From NCBI RefSeq assembly GCF_036240795.1, contig NZ_CP108454.1:3844001-3908000 (forward strand): a DNA stretch of 64,000 nucleotides. The letters are read 5' to 3'. Position 1 is the stretch's first letter. The number at the start of each line of letters is the position of its first letter. Below the pieces are notes generated by a model that saw nothing but the letters and a program-made list of their open reading frames with translations, searched no databases and was not told where the DNA came from. The translations under genes and the position numbers were made by a program. This DNA comes from Streptomyces sp. NBC_01268 (GTDB lineage: Bacteria; Actinomycetota; Actinomycetes; Streptomycetales; Streptomycetaceae). Shown here one piece after another: positions 1 through 7,527 of this stretch.

Positions 1-333
1 TACTACCGGCCTGAGCATGTGGAAGGCACCCGAATCGTCGACCCGACGCCCGGCCCGGCCGGCCGAGGCGGAGGCTTCCGCGTCCTGTACGACGCTGGTT
101 ACGAGATCGACCACATGAAGGAACGGCTCTTCGCCCGTACGCCCACGCCGGACGAGGTGAAGCTCCTACAACTGCCGCCCGGCGAGGCAGTAGTCGAGCT
201 GCACCGGACGACGTACACGGCATCCGGCACAGTGGTCGAGTTCGCCATCGGGATCCACGCGGCTTCGCGCTTCGCGTGGGAGTACGACTTCAAGGTCCCG
301 GACTCCTCCAAGGACAGGGAAGGCGTGGAGTGA
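1..333 (+). CDS. GntR-family regulator, C-terminal UTRA domain (5' end outside window)
   Basis: The frame is open from the first base, so only the last 110 residues are visible and the DNA-binding winged helix lies to the left. The visible part fits a UTRA effector-binding domain of the HutC/KorSA branch of GntR regulators: a charged segment ending LFARTPTPDEVKLLQLPPGE, then VVELHRTTY and a GTVVEFAIGIH strand, which is the usual end of the UTRA fold. HutC-type regulators of this build control transfer and replication in Streptomyces integrative elements (KorSA of pSAM2). Here the gene lies inside the stretch bounded by the tRNA fragment at 4602, so such a role is plausible but inferred. It overlaps the next gene by four bases and should be cotranscribed with it. 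Confidence 0.85.
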   Translation, partial: YYRPEHVEGTRIVDPTPGPAGRGGGFRVLYDAGYEIDHMKERLFARTPTPDEVKLLQLPPGEAVVELHRTTYTASGTVVEFAIGIHAASRFAWEYDFKVPDSSKDREGVE

Positions 334-1019
334 TCTCAGCGCAGGATTGGGCGGACACACAGCTCCTGTGGGACTACCACCAGATGGGCCACACGCCCCG
401 GCCGTGCTCGGTCGCGATCGGGCTTGGCAGCCACGACCTAGGGGTGGCAGACACCGCAGTCGACCTGTACGAGCGCGGTATGGCTCCGCTCCTCGTGTTC
501 ACCGGCGCCACCAGCCCGACGACGCGGGGACGCATGCCCCGCGGTGAAGCCGTGCACTATCAGGAGAGGGCGATCGAGCTCGGCGTCCCCAGCTCGGCCG
601 TCCTGGTGGAGCCGCGCGCCCGGAACACGGGCGAGAACATCCGCTTCTCCCGAGACCTGCTCGCGGAGGCCGGCATCGACGTGACCTCTGTTCTCCTGAT
701 CAGCAAGCCGTACGAGGAGCGCCGGGCGTACGCGACGGCCCGGAAGCTGTGGCCCGAGGTCGAGTTCGTTAGCGCTTCCAGCCCGATGACGCTCCAGGAC
801 TACGTCGATTCCATCGGCGACGCCCGCTTGGTGATCGACATGCTTGTAGGTGCACTACAGCGGCTGCTGATCTACCCGGAGCAGGGATTCATGATCGACC
901 AGCAGGTACCGGAGAACGTTCTCGACGCGTACGAGCGGCTGTGCCGAGTGGGCTTCACGAGCCGCCTAATCCGAGACGAGGCGGGCCAGGCTCCCGGAGG
1001 CCGAACGCTCCGCGACTAG
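330..1019 (+). CDS. YdcF/DUF218-family protein
   Basis: A 229-residue soluble protein of the YdcF (DUF218) family. Members have a Rossmann-like fold and mostly unknown substrates; E. coli YdcF binds S-adenosylmethionine. Visible family features are the early strand SVAIGLGSHDLGVADTAV, the LLVFTGATS loop, the ARNTGENIRFSRDLL motif and VLLISKPYEERRAYATA. No signal peptide or membrane helix is present, unlike the second YdcF-like gene of this window at 9030-10043. The chosen GTG overlaps the stop of the GntR gene (GTGA), with a purine-rich ribosome site AGGGAAGG just upstream, so the two are translationally coupled. It may act with the regulator, for instance on a small ligand, but this is inference. 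Confidence 0.8.
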   Translation: MISAQDWADTQLLWDYHQMGHTPRPCSVAIGLGSHDLGVADTAVDLYERGMAPLLVFTGATSPTTRGRMPRGEAVHYQERAIELGVPSSAVLVEPRARNTGENIRFSRDLLAEAGIDVTSVLLISKPYEERRAYATARKLWPEVEFVSASSPMTLQDYVDSIGDARLVIDMLVGALQRLLIYPEQGFMIDQQVPENVLDAYERLCRVGFTSRLIRDEAGQAPGGRTLRD

Positions 1020-1077
1020 CAACGCCGCGCGCAGGAGCCCTTGTTCAGGGTGAGCTGTTACAGGTTTCTCTACCTCA

Positions 1078-1272
1078 TCAAGGCCCGCCCTTCCGGGCGG
1101 GGAGGGGAGGAGGAGTCATGTAGCGCTTCCTCGCGCCCGGCAGATGCCGGGGGCCAGACCCCACAGCTTCCGGGACCACGTAGTGCTGCACCACCGCCCT
1201 CGGCGTCGGACATTCCGCCCCGTTCGCGATCAACCCCCACGACCGCCCTGCACGGGTCCAGCCCTCGTACAC
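1078..1272 (-). CDS. Possible small protein of unknown function
   Basis: A 64-residue frame starting at GTG reads VYEGWTRAGRSWGLIANG and later QHYVVPEAVGSG. Its third codon positions are strongly G/C and the protein composition looks natural, unlike the arginine/proline-rich frames around it. It has no convincing ribosome site, its end runs into the hairpin at 1084-1101, and I recognise no family. It could be a real small gene of the mobile element or a chance frame. Confidence 0.25.
   Translation of the reverse strand: MYEGWTRAGRSWGLIANGAECPTPRAVVQHYVVPEAVGSGPRHLPGARKRYMTPPPLPARKGGP
1084..1101 (+). terminator. Hairpin terminator after the YdcF gene
   Basis: Seven-base perfect stem CCCGCCC / GGGCGGG with a TTCC loop, about 65 bases beyond the YdcF stop. 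There is no T-run, as is common in Streptomyces. The bases in front (from 1068) resemble a second sequence at 26030-26060. Confidence 0.5.
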
Positions 1273-1798
1273 GGTGGCCGGAGGCGGGGGCTCTTGCCCT
1301 ACGGGCATCCGGCGCGCAGGCCAGTCGGCTGTCCCAGCCGCTCGCTACGAATCACACCCCACCGGCCCGCACAGCGGGCCGGCGCGGGCTCGGGACTGGG
1401 GCCTGCGCTCCTGCCTGCGGCCCGCTCCGCCCCCGCCCCGGCCCCGCGCCACCTCAAGTTGCCACGGGGTGATCCGCTTCACGCTTTGACCCGCAAGAAC
1501 ATGCGCCGGACCGAGCACAACACCCGGCTCCGACAACCGGCACCAGAGCCAGCCCCTCCGGCACGGCCGGGACGAGACCACGTTCGAGCAGGTAAGCCTC
1601 GAAGCCATCAGCAAGCGATCACACGCGTACCGACTGCGCGAGATGCCCGCCCATCGCGAAGGCGCAGGCAACAAGGGGATGGTCTGAGGAGACAGAGGCG
1701 ACGGTCAAAGAGGATGCCTCCGGCGGGGGCGCTCCGGCTCCAGGATGGCCGGGGCGCCGTACGCGGGTGCCGGCCGGTGGGGAGTGGTGGGGGTGGGG
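1102..1798. other. Gene-poor stretch with a possible gene relic
   Basis: No complete gene is supported here. In 1490-1687 the plus strand has an open frame without a start codon whose C-terminal part looks coding (FEQVSLEAISKRSHAYRLRE, then PAHREGAGNKGMV and a stop). It could be the tail of a decayed gene. The rest gives only arginine/proline-rich frames on both strands. Such stretches are common near the ends of integrated elements. Confidence 0.35.
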
Positions 1799-1950
1799 AA
1801 CTCCCATCCCGTCTGCCGTCGACCCAGGCAAAGCCGAGCAGACACGGCACCGGGCGTCCAGGTCGTTCGTACAGTGGCGCGCTCCACCTGGACGCCCGGC
1901 ACCGCGCCTGCTCCACAATGTGTGGGCCGACGGCAGACGGGATGGGAGTT
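1799..1950. repeat. Long interrupted palindrome (about 150 bp)
   Basis: The outer arms 1799-1825 and 1924-1950 are inverted copies, identical at 26 of 27 positions. Inner arms 1850-1863 and 1886-1899 match perfectly (CCGGGCGTCCAGGT). Between them lie partly matching bases and a loop of about 22 bases. The whole can fold into a single hairpin of about 150 nt. It is much larger than a terminator, although it lies 18 bases beyond the stop of the AlbA_2 gene. In Streptomyces plasmids and integrative elements, structures of this size serve as single-strand (minus) origins such as sti of pIJ101. That role, or a structured RNA, is inferred here. Confidence 0.7.
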
Positions 1951-1968
1951 GGGCAGCTGGCGATCGTT

Positions 1969-3792
1969 CTACGGCTCCAACCCCGGCTCAGCCCCTGCGA
2001 CTCCCCCCTCCGGCAGCGACCATCGGCTAGTTCGATCTCCAGGCTTCCCTAGTAGGACGACCTGCCCTTCGGATTTCAGCAGTTCCATAGCATATTCGAT
2101 CTGCCGAATCGATAGCTCCGTAGCGGCGCGGATGTCGCTCACCGATGCAGGGCCCAGCTTCAATGCCCCCAGGATTCTACTTGCGTTTTCTCGCCGATTC
2201 CCGCGTGCGCGCGTTGATACCTCACCTTCGATTCCCGCTGATCCCTTGGAGGCATCCGGAACTTCTACGGAGCGTAGGGATTCCAGCGGAATGCTCTGCT
2301 GCTCTGACTTAATTCCGCCCGAAAGACTCGAAGCGAGACGGTAGATCCTTCCCCCGCGCTCACCAACCGCTTCTGCTACGCGCGCATCGACGAGTCCAGC
2401 TAGGACATTTCTCGCTTCGAGGGAATCCATCGGGAATGCGTCACGGAGCGACTTATTGGTCCATCGCGTACCGTGCCGCATTGCGACAAGCGCATGGCGC
2501 TGAATGTCACTAAGAGGTGCGGAAGGACTGAGCGAAGCAAGCCATTCCAGATCAGCAGGCGCCAAGAGGGTGTGATTGGGGACTCGTACGGTGAACCTGA
2601 CACCCTGATCGTGGAAGCGAGGAGGAACCATTCCGGCATCCCTGAGACTTCTCAGCACCGTCGGAATTCCTGAAGCCAGCGCCTCCACCACTCTCTGCCC
2701 TCGCGCATATCGAACGTTCTGGCAAATCCTGACGAGATAAGAGTTGCGAGCGGATGTGACTCCTGTACGCCCGAGGCTATCCACACTCAGACCCCAGAGG
2801 CCTCCGGGGTTGCTCAGGATAAGCTGACTATTGTCGATCTTGAGGGTGATAGCCTGGCCGAGCGCGTAGGGGCCTAGGTCTCGGTGGATCAAGGCATTGG
2901 AGAGCAGCTCCCGAACAGCTTCAACTGGGTACTCGGACTCGTCGCGCCCATGGCCGTCATAGCCAAATCGAACTCGCGTGCGGGTATTCCTCTGGACCCA
3001 GCTCATCGCCTGCTCGAGCATTAGCGGAATGGGCCCATCGAACCTTTTCGCATCGACAGCCCGGGTGCCTGGTGGGTCATTGGGGCCCGGTGCGACGCTA
3101 GCCTGGATGACGAGGCTAGGAAAGAACTGTTGAGGATAAACCCCAAGGGCTAGCAGGCCAGCTACGGTGGGGATCCGATCGTCACCTGCGACCACACCCG
3201 TGCGGAAAAGGATCTCGTCCCGATCGAACCGCGAAAGAGCCGGCGAGTTCGCCATACAGCTTTCGACATAGGAATCCACAAGGATGCCATCCAGGTCTTC
3301 AAACCTGGCGTCATTTACGACGGCCTGATCGAATCGCGGCGTGTCTCGATTCGCAATAAATGCCTGTTCTTCGAGCTGTGAAAGTTCGTAGTCACCATCG
3401 TAAGAACGCAGGTATGCCTTGCCCGTCCCTTTGACGCGGCAGGGTTTGAAGGAGCTGGCTAGCTCATCCACCTGAGCCACGACCAACGGCTTTCCCTCGA
3501 AGAGCAGATCCCACATCTGAGGATTAACCGACGGCTCAATGCCGTTTCGCGACATGGACGCCAGTGCAGACTTACAAGCCACTGGATCGTAGACGCCAAC
3601 AGCACTGAAATTATCGGACTCATCCAGACCGAAGATAAGGGTTCCACCACCTGGCGTGTTGGCGAATGCGGAAATAGTTGGCGCAACGCTTTGAGGAAAG
3701 CCGTCTGCGGCGCGCTTAACTTCCACCTCCGCGAAGTCGCTCCCCTCGCTTCGAAGATCAGCTACAACGGTTGCCAGCTCATTCAGATCCAC
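1969..3792 (-). CDS. AlbA_2 (Schlafen-type) and HATPase domain protein
   Basis: This 607-residue protein has an N-terminal AlbA_2 domain (about residues 15-135, with EVEVKRA and the FANTPGGGTLIFGLDE signature). A GHKL-type ATPase of the HATPase_c_4 kind follows, with the N box EAVRELLSNALIHRD near residues 291-305 and the SNPGGL box near 327-332. The last 200 residues contain two winged-helix-like stretches. The family is called ATP-binding or transcriptional regulator proteins; members occur as cargo of mobile elements and near defence genes, and the biochemical role is largely unknown. The length is normal for the family and the frame is intact. Codon use is clearly less GC-rich than in the genes to the right, which supports recent transfer together with the neighbouring tRNA fragment. 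It is transcribed alone towards the palindrome at 1799-1950. Confidence 0.85.
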   Translation of the reverse strand: MDLNELATVVADLRSEGSDFAEVEVKRAADGFPQSVAPTISAFANTPGGGTLIFGLDESDNFSAVGVYDPVACKSALASMSRNGIEPSVNPQMWDLLFEGKPLVVAQVDELASSFKPCRVKGTGKAYLRSYDGDYELSQLEEQAFIANRDTPRFDQAVVNDARFEDLDGILVDSYVESCMANSPALSRFDRDEILFRTGVVAGDDRIPTVAGLLALGVYPQQFFPSLVIQASVAPGPNDPPGTRAVDAKRFDGPIPLMLEQAMSWVQRNTRTRVRFGYDGHGRDESEYPVEAVRELLSNALIHRDLGPYALGQAITLKIDNSQLILSNPGGLWGLSVDSLGRTGVTSARNSYLVRICQNVRYARGQRVVEALASGIPTVLRSLRDAGMVPPRFHDQGVRFTVRVPNHTLLAPADLEWLASLSPSAPLSDIQRHALVAMRHGTRWTNKSLRDAFPMDSLEARNVLAGLVDARVAEAVGERGGRIYRLASSLSGGIKSEQQSIPLESLRSVEVPDASKGSAGIEGEVSTRARGNRRENASRILGALKLGPASVSDIRAATELSIRQIEYAMELLKSEGQVVLLGKPGDRTSRWSLPEGGVAGAEPGLEP

Positions 3793-3923
3793 AAGGCGAG
3801 CCTAGCGGCCCCCGGTTGGGGAGCTGCCACATCCACAAACGCCGCGTCCGCAGCCCCTCCCGGGCCAACAGTCAAGAAAACGTAAAGAGCAAGTCTCATT
3901 TTCACCAAGAAGCAGACCTTCGT

Positions 3924-3990
3924 GGGTCATCCGCGTTACGCTCCGTCACCGTAGGTGCAGCGTAGCGACGGAGCGTAACGCGGATGACCC
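3924..3990. repeat. Perfect 24-bp inverted repeat
   Basis: 3924-3947 and 3967-3990 are exact inverted copies (GGGTCATCCGCGTTACGCTC and four more bases) separated by 19 bases. It lies 131 bases upstream of the AlbA_2 gene, so it is not that gene's terminator. It could end transcription coming from the right, be a replication or recombination site of the element, or be a regulator target. Confidence 0.8.
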
Positions 3991-4601
3991 GGGCAGAGGG
4001 GCAGAGCGCTCACGCAGCGTAGCTTCAGCCTCCTGGCCCCTTACTTCAGCTCCCCAAGCAGCAGGTCTACTCTCTCGACTTTGGGGTGCTGAGGTGGGCA
4101 GCCAGGCGGGGCTGCTGTTTCCGTAGGTTCACGTATCTGTGCCGACGGTGCTCGGCTGGCGAGTCTGGCCGAGGGCGCGGCGGGGGGCTCAGCAGGCTGA
4201 CGGGATGCATTTGTCGCCGGGGGCCTACGGGATTAACCCCCGCATGGCCGCCGACTCTCGCCATGCGAGAGGTGGTACGCGGCCGGCGCTGGCAGGTCAT
4301 CTCCTGGCCATCGATGAAGCCCGACCGTCGGTTAGGTCACGGACGAATCTCCGGGCCGCCCCCAGACAGGTCGGGGATGCAACCATTCCCTTCAGAGCTG
4401 GAACCCTCGGAAGCCAACCGCGCGCTTGAGACCCTAGAGGTCGGTACTGACAACACCCCTGCCGTTGATGGGCCGTTGGGCGATGAGTGTCTAACTGCGT
4501 GACAACACCGGCGAACAGCGGCGGACGAGCGCGGACGTCAGCGGACCATCAGCGCAGGTGAGAGCCGCACCAGCCTCAGGCAGCAGCCCCACCCGAGTTG
4601 C
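3991..4601. other. Non-coding end of the element with possible integrase arm sites
   Basis: No gene is supported here. One plus-strand frame (4086-4502) is open, but its composition is cysteine/arginine-rich and unconvincing. Just before the tRNA fragment, GCGGAC occurs at 4521, 4531 and 4540, spaced 9-10 bases. Direct repeats of this kind next to an attachment core are typical arm-type binding sites for tyrosine integrases or excisionases; that reading is inferred. Confidence 0.4.
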
Positions 4602-4643
4602 TTCGGGACGAAGAGGTCGTGGGTTCAAATCCCGCCACCCCGA
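4602..4643 (+). other. attR-type site: 3' half of a proline tRNA (CGG)
   Basis: The sequence runs from the anticodon loop (TTCGGGA, anticodon CGG), through the 3' anticodon stem CGAAG, variable loop, T arm GTGGG-TTCAAAT-CCCGC and 3' acceptor strand CACCCCG, to the discriminator A. Upstream of 4602 the bases no longer pair (GTTGC opposite CGAAG), so the 5' half is missing. A tRNA truncated exactly at the anticodon loop is the usual product of integration by a tyrosine integrase. The intact gene should lie at the far, left end of the element. The tRNA's own terminator follows, which places the chromosome to the right. Confidence 0.85.
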
Positions 4644-4660
4644 CAGCCGCAAGACCGCTG

Positions 4661-4692
4661 AGGGCCTGGTTCGAGAAATCGAACCGGGCCCT
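4661..4692 (+). terminator. Terminator of the tRNA-Pro locus
   Basis: Fourteen-base stem AGGGCCTGGTTCGA / TCGAACCGGGCCCT (one G-T pair) with a GAAA tetraloop, 17 bases after the tRNA 3' end. It belongs to the chromosomal tRNA locus and was displaced with the tRNA 3' half by the insertion. Confidence 0.85.
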
Positions 4693-4793
4693 TCGTGGTT
4701 GTGCCGATCCCGTGGGACGGACGGGCGCCGGGGGCGAGCTGCCGCGGCGTCAGGTCGGTCCGACGTCGCGGCAGCGGGCCGCCCGGAGAGGGT

Positions 4794-5300
4794 TCACGTG
4801 ATGCTGGTGTCGCCCAGGGCCTCCAGGACGTGGCGGAGGCCGTCGGCGGTGGTGGCGACCAGGTCGCGGTCCACGTCGGCGAGCAGGTGGGCGTAGCTCG
4901 CCAGGTGGTCGGCGAAGGCGGCCCGGGTGACCTCGTGGCCGTGCTCGGTGAGCCGGATCTTGATGGTCCGACGGTCGTCGCCGTCGCGTACGCGCTCGAC
5001 CAGCCCCTTGGCCTCCATCCTGTCGATGCGGTTCGTGATCGCGCCGGAGGTCACCATGGACGCCTTGAGGAAGGCGCCGGCGGTGAGGGTGTACGGCGGG
5101 CCGGAGCGCTGCAGCGTGGTGAGCACGTCGAACTCGCCGTGCTCCACGCCGTGGGCGGCCGCCGCGGCCTTGGCGGACTTGTCGATCACCCGGGCCAGCC
5201 GCTGGATCCGCCCGAAGAGCTCGACGGGCCAGAGGCCCTCCGCCACGTCGGGACGCTCCTTGACCCACTGACCGATGATCGCGTCCACGGCATCGCTCAT
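4794..5300 (-). CDS. MarR-family transcriptional regulator
   Basis: A 168-residue winged-helix repressor. The helix-turn-helix is visible in GAFLKASMVTSGAITNRIDR and the wing follows in RDGDDRRTIKIRLTEHG. The ATG at 5300 is preceded by GAGAGGAG at good distance and is preferred to an in-frame start 11 codons upstream. It is divergent from the nitroreductase-fold gene at 5417, and the 116 bases between them contain three copies of a palindromic TCTCAACGTTGAGA element. It most likely represses itself and that gene. The ligand is not visible in the sequence. Confidence 0.9.
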   Translation of the reverse strand: MSDAVDAIIGQWVKERPDVAEGLWPVELFGRIQRLARVIDKSAKAAAAAHGVEHGEFDVLTTLQRSGPPYTLTAGAFLKASMVTSGAITNRIDRMEAKGLVERVRDGDDRRTIKIRLTEHGHEVTRAAFADHLASYAHLLADVDRDLVATTADGLRHVLEALGDTSIT

Positions 5301-5327
5301 GGCCGTCACTCCTCTCAATGGACATCT

Positions 5328-5388
5328 TCTCAACGTTAAGACACTTGACGTTGAGAGAGTCGCAGTGCTTTTATCTCAACGTTGAGAT
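5328..5388. promoter_or_regulatory. MarR operator cluster between divergent genes
   Basis: 5373-5388 is a perfect 16-bp palindrome (ATCTCAACGTTGAGAT). 5328-5341 is a near-copy (TCTCAACGTTAAGA), and 5344-5357 holds a third, half-conserved copy (CTTGACGTTGAGAG). TTGACG at 5345 and TTTTAT at 5369, 18 bases apart, could be the -35 and -10 boxes of the rightward gene; the sites overlap both boxes, as expected for repression. Confidence 0.75.
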
Positions 5389-5416
5389 TATCAAGACTGA
5401 ACGACAGGAGCACCCC

Positions 5417-6010
5417 ATGTCCGCGCTCGTCCTCCACCCCACCGCCCAGGACCTCCTCTTCCGCGAGGCCCGCACCGCCAACACCTTCACCGACGAGCCG
5501 GTGACCGAGGAGCAGGTCCAGGCGATCTACGACCTGGTCAAGTACGCCCCGACCGCCTACAACCAGTCGCCGCTGCGGGTGGTCCTCATCCGCACCGACG
5601 AGGCCCGCGAGCGGCTCCTGGACCTGATGGCCGAGGGGAACCGGCGCAAGACCGCCGCCGCGCCGCTGGTCGCGATCCTCGCCGCCGACAACGAGTTCCA
5701 CGAGGAACTCCCCACGCTGCTCCCGCACTTCCCGCAGGCCAAGGACGTCCTCTTCGCCGACCGCCCGGTCCGCGAGGAGTCCGCGCTGCTCAACGCGACG
5801 CTCCAGGCCGCGTACTTCCTCCTCGGCATACGCGCGGCGGGGCTGGCCGCGGGGCCGATGACCGGCTTCGACTTCCCGGGCGTGCAGAAGGAGTTCCTGG
5901 ACGCCGACCACACGCCCCTGATGGTCGTGAACATCGGCCGCCCCGGCGCGGACGCCTGGTTCCCGCGCTCGCCCCGGCTCACGTACGACGAGGTCGTCAC
6001 CACGGCCTGA
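5417..6010 (+). CDS. Malonic semialdehyde reductase (nitroreductase fold)
   Basis: A 197-residue flavoprotein of the nitroreductase superfamily, closest to RutE/HadB-type malonic semialdehyde reductases, which reduce 3-oxopropanoate to 3-hydroxypropanoate with NAD(P)H and FMN. Diagnostic stretches are LLFREARTANTF near the N-terminus, the FMN-binding YAPTAYNQSPLRVV, RKTAAAPLVAILA, and LLGIRAAGLAAGPMTGFD. Length and motifs are complete. The ATG follows AGGAG with seven bases between. Together with the divergent MarR gene it forms an inducible detoxification unit; the true in vivo substrate could be another small aldehyde or nitro compound. Confidence 0.85.
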   Translation: MSALVLHPTAQDLLFREARTANTFTDEPVTEEQVQAIYDLVKYAPTAYNQSPLRVVLIRTDEARERLLDLMAEGNRRKTAAAPLVAILAADNEFHEELPTLLPHFPQAKDVLFADRPVREESALLNATLQAAYFLLGIRAAGLAAGPMTGFDFPGVQKEFLDADHTPLMVVNIGRPGADAWFPRSPRLTYDEVVTTA

Positions 6011-6021
6011 GCCGTACGAGC

Positions 6022-6102
6022 CACCTGAGCCACCCGAGTCACCCGAGTCACCCGAGTCACCCGAGACACCCGAGACACCCGAGACACCCGAGACACCTAA
6101 GT
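6022..6102. repeat. Nine tandem 9-bp units
   Basis: Nine head-to-tail copies of CACCCGAGT or CACCCGAGA; the first and last copies are diverged. The array begins 12 bases after the stop of the reductase gene and runs towards the MFS gene. No reading frame of note covers it. Confidence 0.9.
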
Positions 6103-6179
6103 CGAACCAGGCGTACGGGCCTGACGAGTCGTCCGTGCCGCCTGCCTGCCTCGCTTCTCTCTCGCCACCGGAGCCCGCC

Positions 6180-7418
6180 GTGTCCCTGCTCGCCCGAACC
6201 CGCCCCCGTCCCGCCGCCGCGCCCGCCGATCCGGCCGCTCCGGGTGCACGCCATGTCCCCGTCGCGTGGCTGGCGTTGCTGGCCGCCCCGATCGCCGCGA
6301 GCGCCAACAGCCCGGTCCTGATCCTGCCCGACATGGCCGGCTCGCTCGGTGTCCGCACGGCCACGGCGACCTGGCTCGTCACCGTCTTCGCCTGGGCCAT
6401 GGCGGTCGGCACCCCGCTGATGGCGGGCCTGCTGCGCCGCCGGGGACTGGGCGCCGCGCTCCGGCTGAGCGCGGCCCTGATCACGGCCGGCACCGCGGTC
6501 GTCGCCGTGGCGCCCTGGCTGCCGCTGGCCATGGCGGGCCGGGCCGCCCAGGCGGTGGGCGGCGCGGGCCTGGTCACCGCCGCGATGAGCCTGGCGGGCT
6601 CGGTCCGCCGCATGGGGGTCATCACGGCGGGCTTCGGGACGCTGGGCGCCGTCGGACCGCTGCTCGGCTCGACGATCTCCGGCGCCCTCTCCTGGCGGGT
6701 GTCCCTCGCCGTCGGGGCGGTCGCCCTCCTGGCCCTCCCGGCGGTCATGCGCCGCGCCGATCTGTCCGCACCCGAGCGGACCACCCCCTTCGACGGCCGG
6801 GGCGCGGCCCTGCTGGTCCTGACGGCGACCGCCCTGGTGCTCATCCCGCGCCACCCGCTCCCGGCGGTGGCCGCCGCCCTGCTGACGGGCGCGCTGCTGG
6901 CCCTGCACGTCCGGTCCCACCCCACCGGCTTCGTCCCCGCGACGCTACTGCGCACCCGGGCGTTCACCCTCTCCGCCCTGCTCGCCTGCGCCTTCTCCAC
7001 CTCGTACTTCACGCTGCTCTTCACCATCCCGCAGCTGCTGCGCGACCGCACCGACTGGTCGACCTCCCTGATCGGCACCGGCCAGCTCGTCGCCCTCCTC
7101 ACCGGCTCCGTGCTCTCCATGCTGATGGCCGCCGCCGCGGCCCGGCTGGGCCGGCCCAAGGTCCTGGCGATCCTGCTCGCGGTCGGCGCGCTGGCCCCGC
7201 TCACCGCCGTGCTGAGCCCCTGGGCGCCGCTGCTGCTGCCGGTCGCGACGCTGGCCGTCTTCACGACGAGCGCCGGCCAGGCCACGCTCGCGGTGTACGC
7301 CACCCAGGCGGCACCGGGCGCCCAGCGCCCCACGGCGATCGGCCTGTTCAACCTCTGCTACCAGCTCGGCGGCGCCTTCGGTCCCGCGATCGCGGCCTTG
7401 ATCACGCTGGGCGGCTGA
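6180..7418 (+). CDS. MFS transporter
   Basis: A 412-residue integral membrane protein with about 12 hydrophobic segments of the major facilitator superfamily. The loop after the second helix carries GTPLMAGLLRRRGLGAALRL, the position of the family A motif, and the fifth helix has LGAVGPLLGSTISGALSW, resembling the antiporter motif C of drug:H+ exporters. The GTG at 6180 is chosen because the first helix starts about 30 residues later and CGGAG lies in front; an in-frame start 15 codons earlier falls in proline-rich sequence. It probably exports a small hydrophobic compound. It may be read from the same promoter as the reductase, separated from it by the 9-bp repeat array. Confidence 0.85.
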   Translation: MSLLARTRPRPAAAPADPAAPGARHVPVAWLALLAAPIAASANSPVLILPDMAGSLGVRTATATWLVTVFAWAMAVGTPLMAGLLRRRGLGAALRLSAALITAGTAVVAVAPWLPLAMAGRAAQAVGGAGLVTAAMSLAGSVRRMGVITAGFGTLGAVGPLLGSTISGALSWRVSLAVGAVALLALPAVMRRADLSAPERTTPFDGRGAALLVLTATALVLIPRHPLPAVAAALLTGALLALHVRSHPTGFVPATLLRTRAFTLSALLACAFSTSYFTLLFTIPQLLRDRTDWSTSLIGTGQLVALLTGSVLSMLMAAAAARLGRPKVLAILLAVGALAPLTAVLSPWAPLLLPVATLAVFTTSAGQATLAVYATQAAPGAQRPTAIGLFNLCYQLGGAFGPAIAALITLGG

Positions 7419-7527
7419 CTTCCCTCCCCTCGGCGCATCGGGCGCGGTGGCCGCACCCGTCCCCGCCCTGAGGTCCCCTCAGGAACCGGCTCTACGATGA
7501 GGCGTCGAGAAGAAGGGTGGGTCTCAG

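Noticed and set aside
4086..4502. Plus-strand gene of 138 codons near the attachment site
   Set aside because: Composition is cysteine/arginine-rich in the first half, there is no ribosome site, and no family resemblance was seen.
4602..4643. Functional tRNA gene
   Set aside because: The D arm, 5' acceptor strand and 5' anticodon stem are missing; upstream bases do not pair.
6022..6102. Coding repeat domain in the 9-bp array
   Set aside because: Frames through the array lack a plausible start and belong to long GC shadows opposite the MFS gene.
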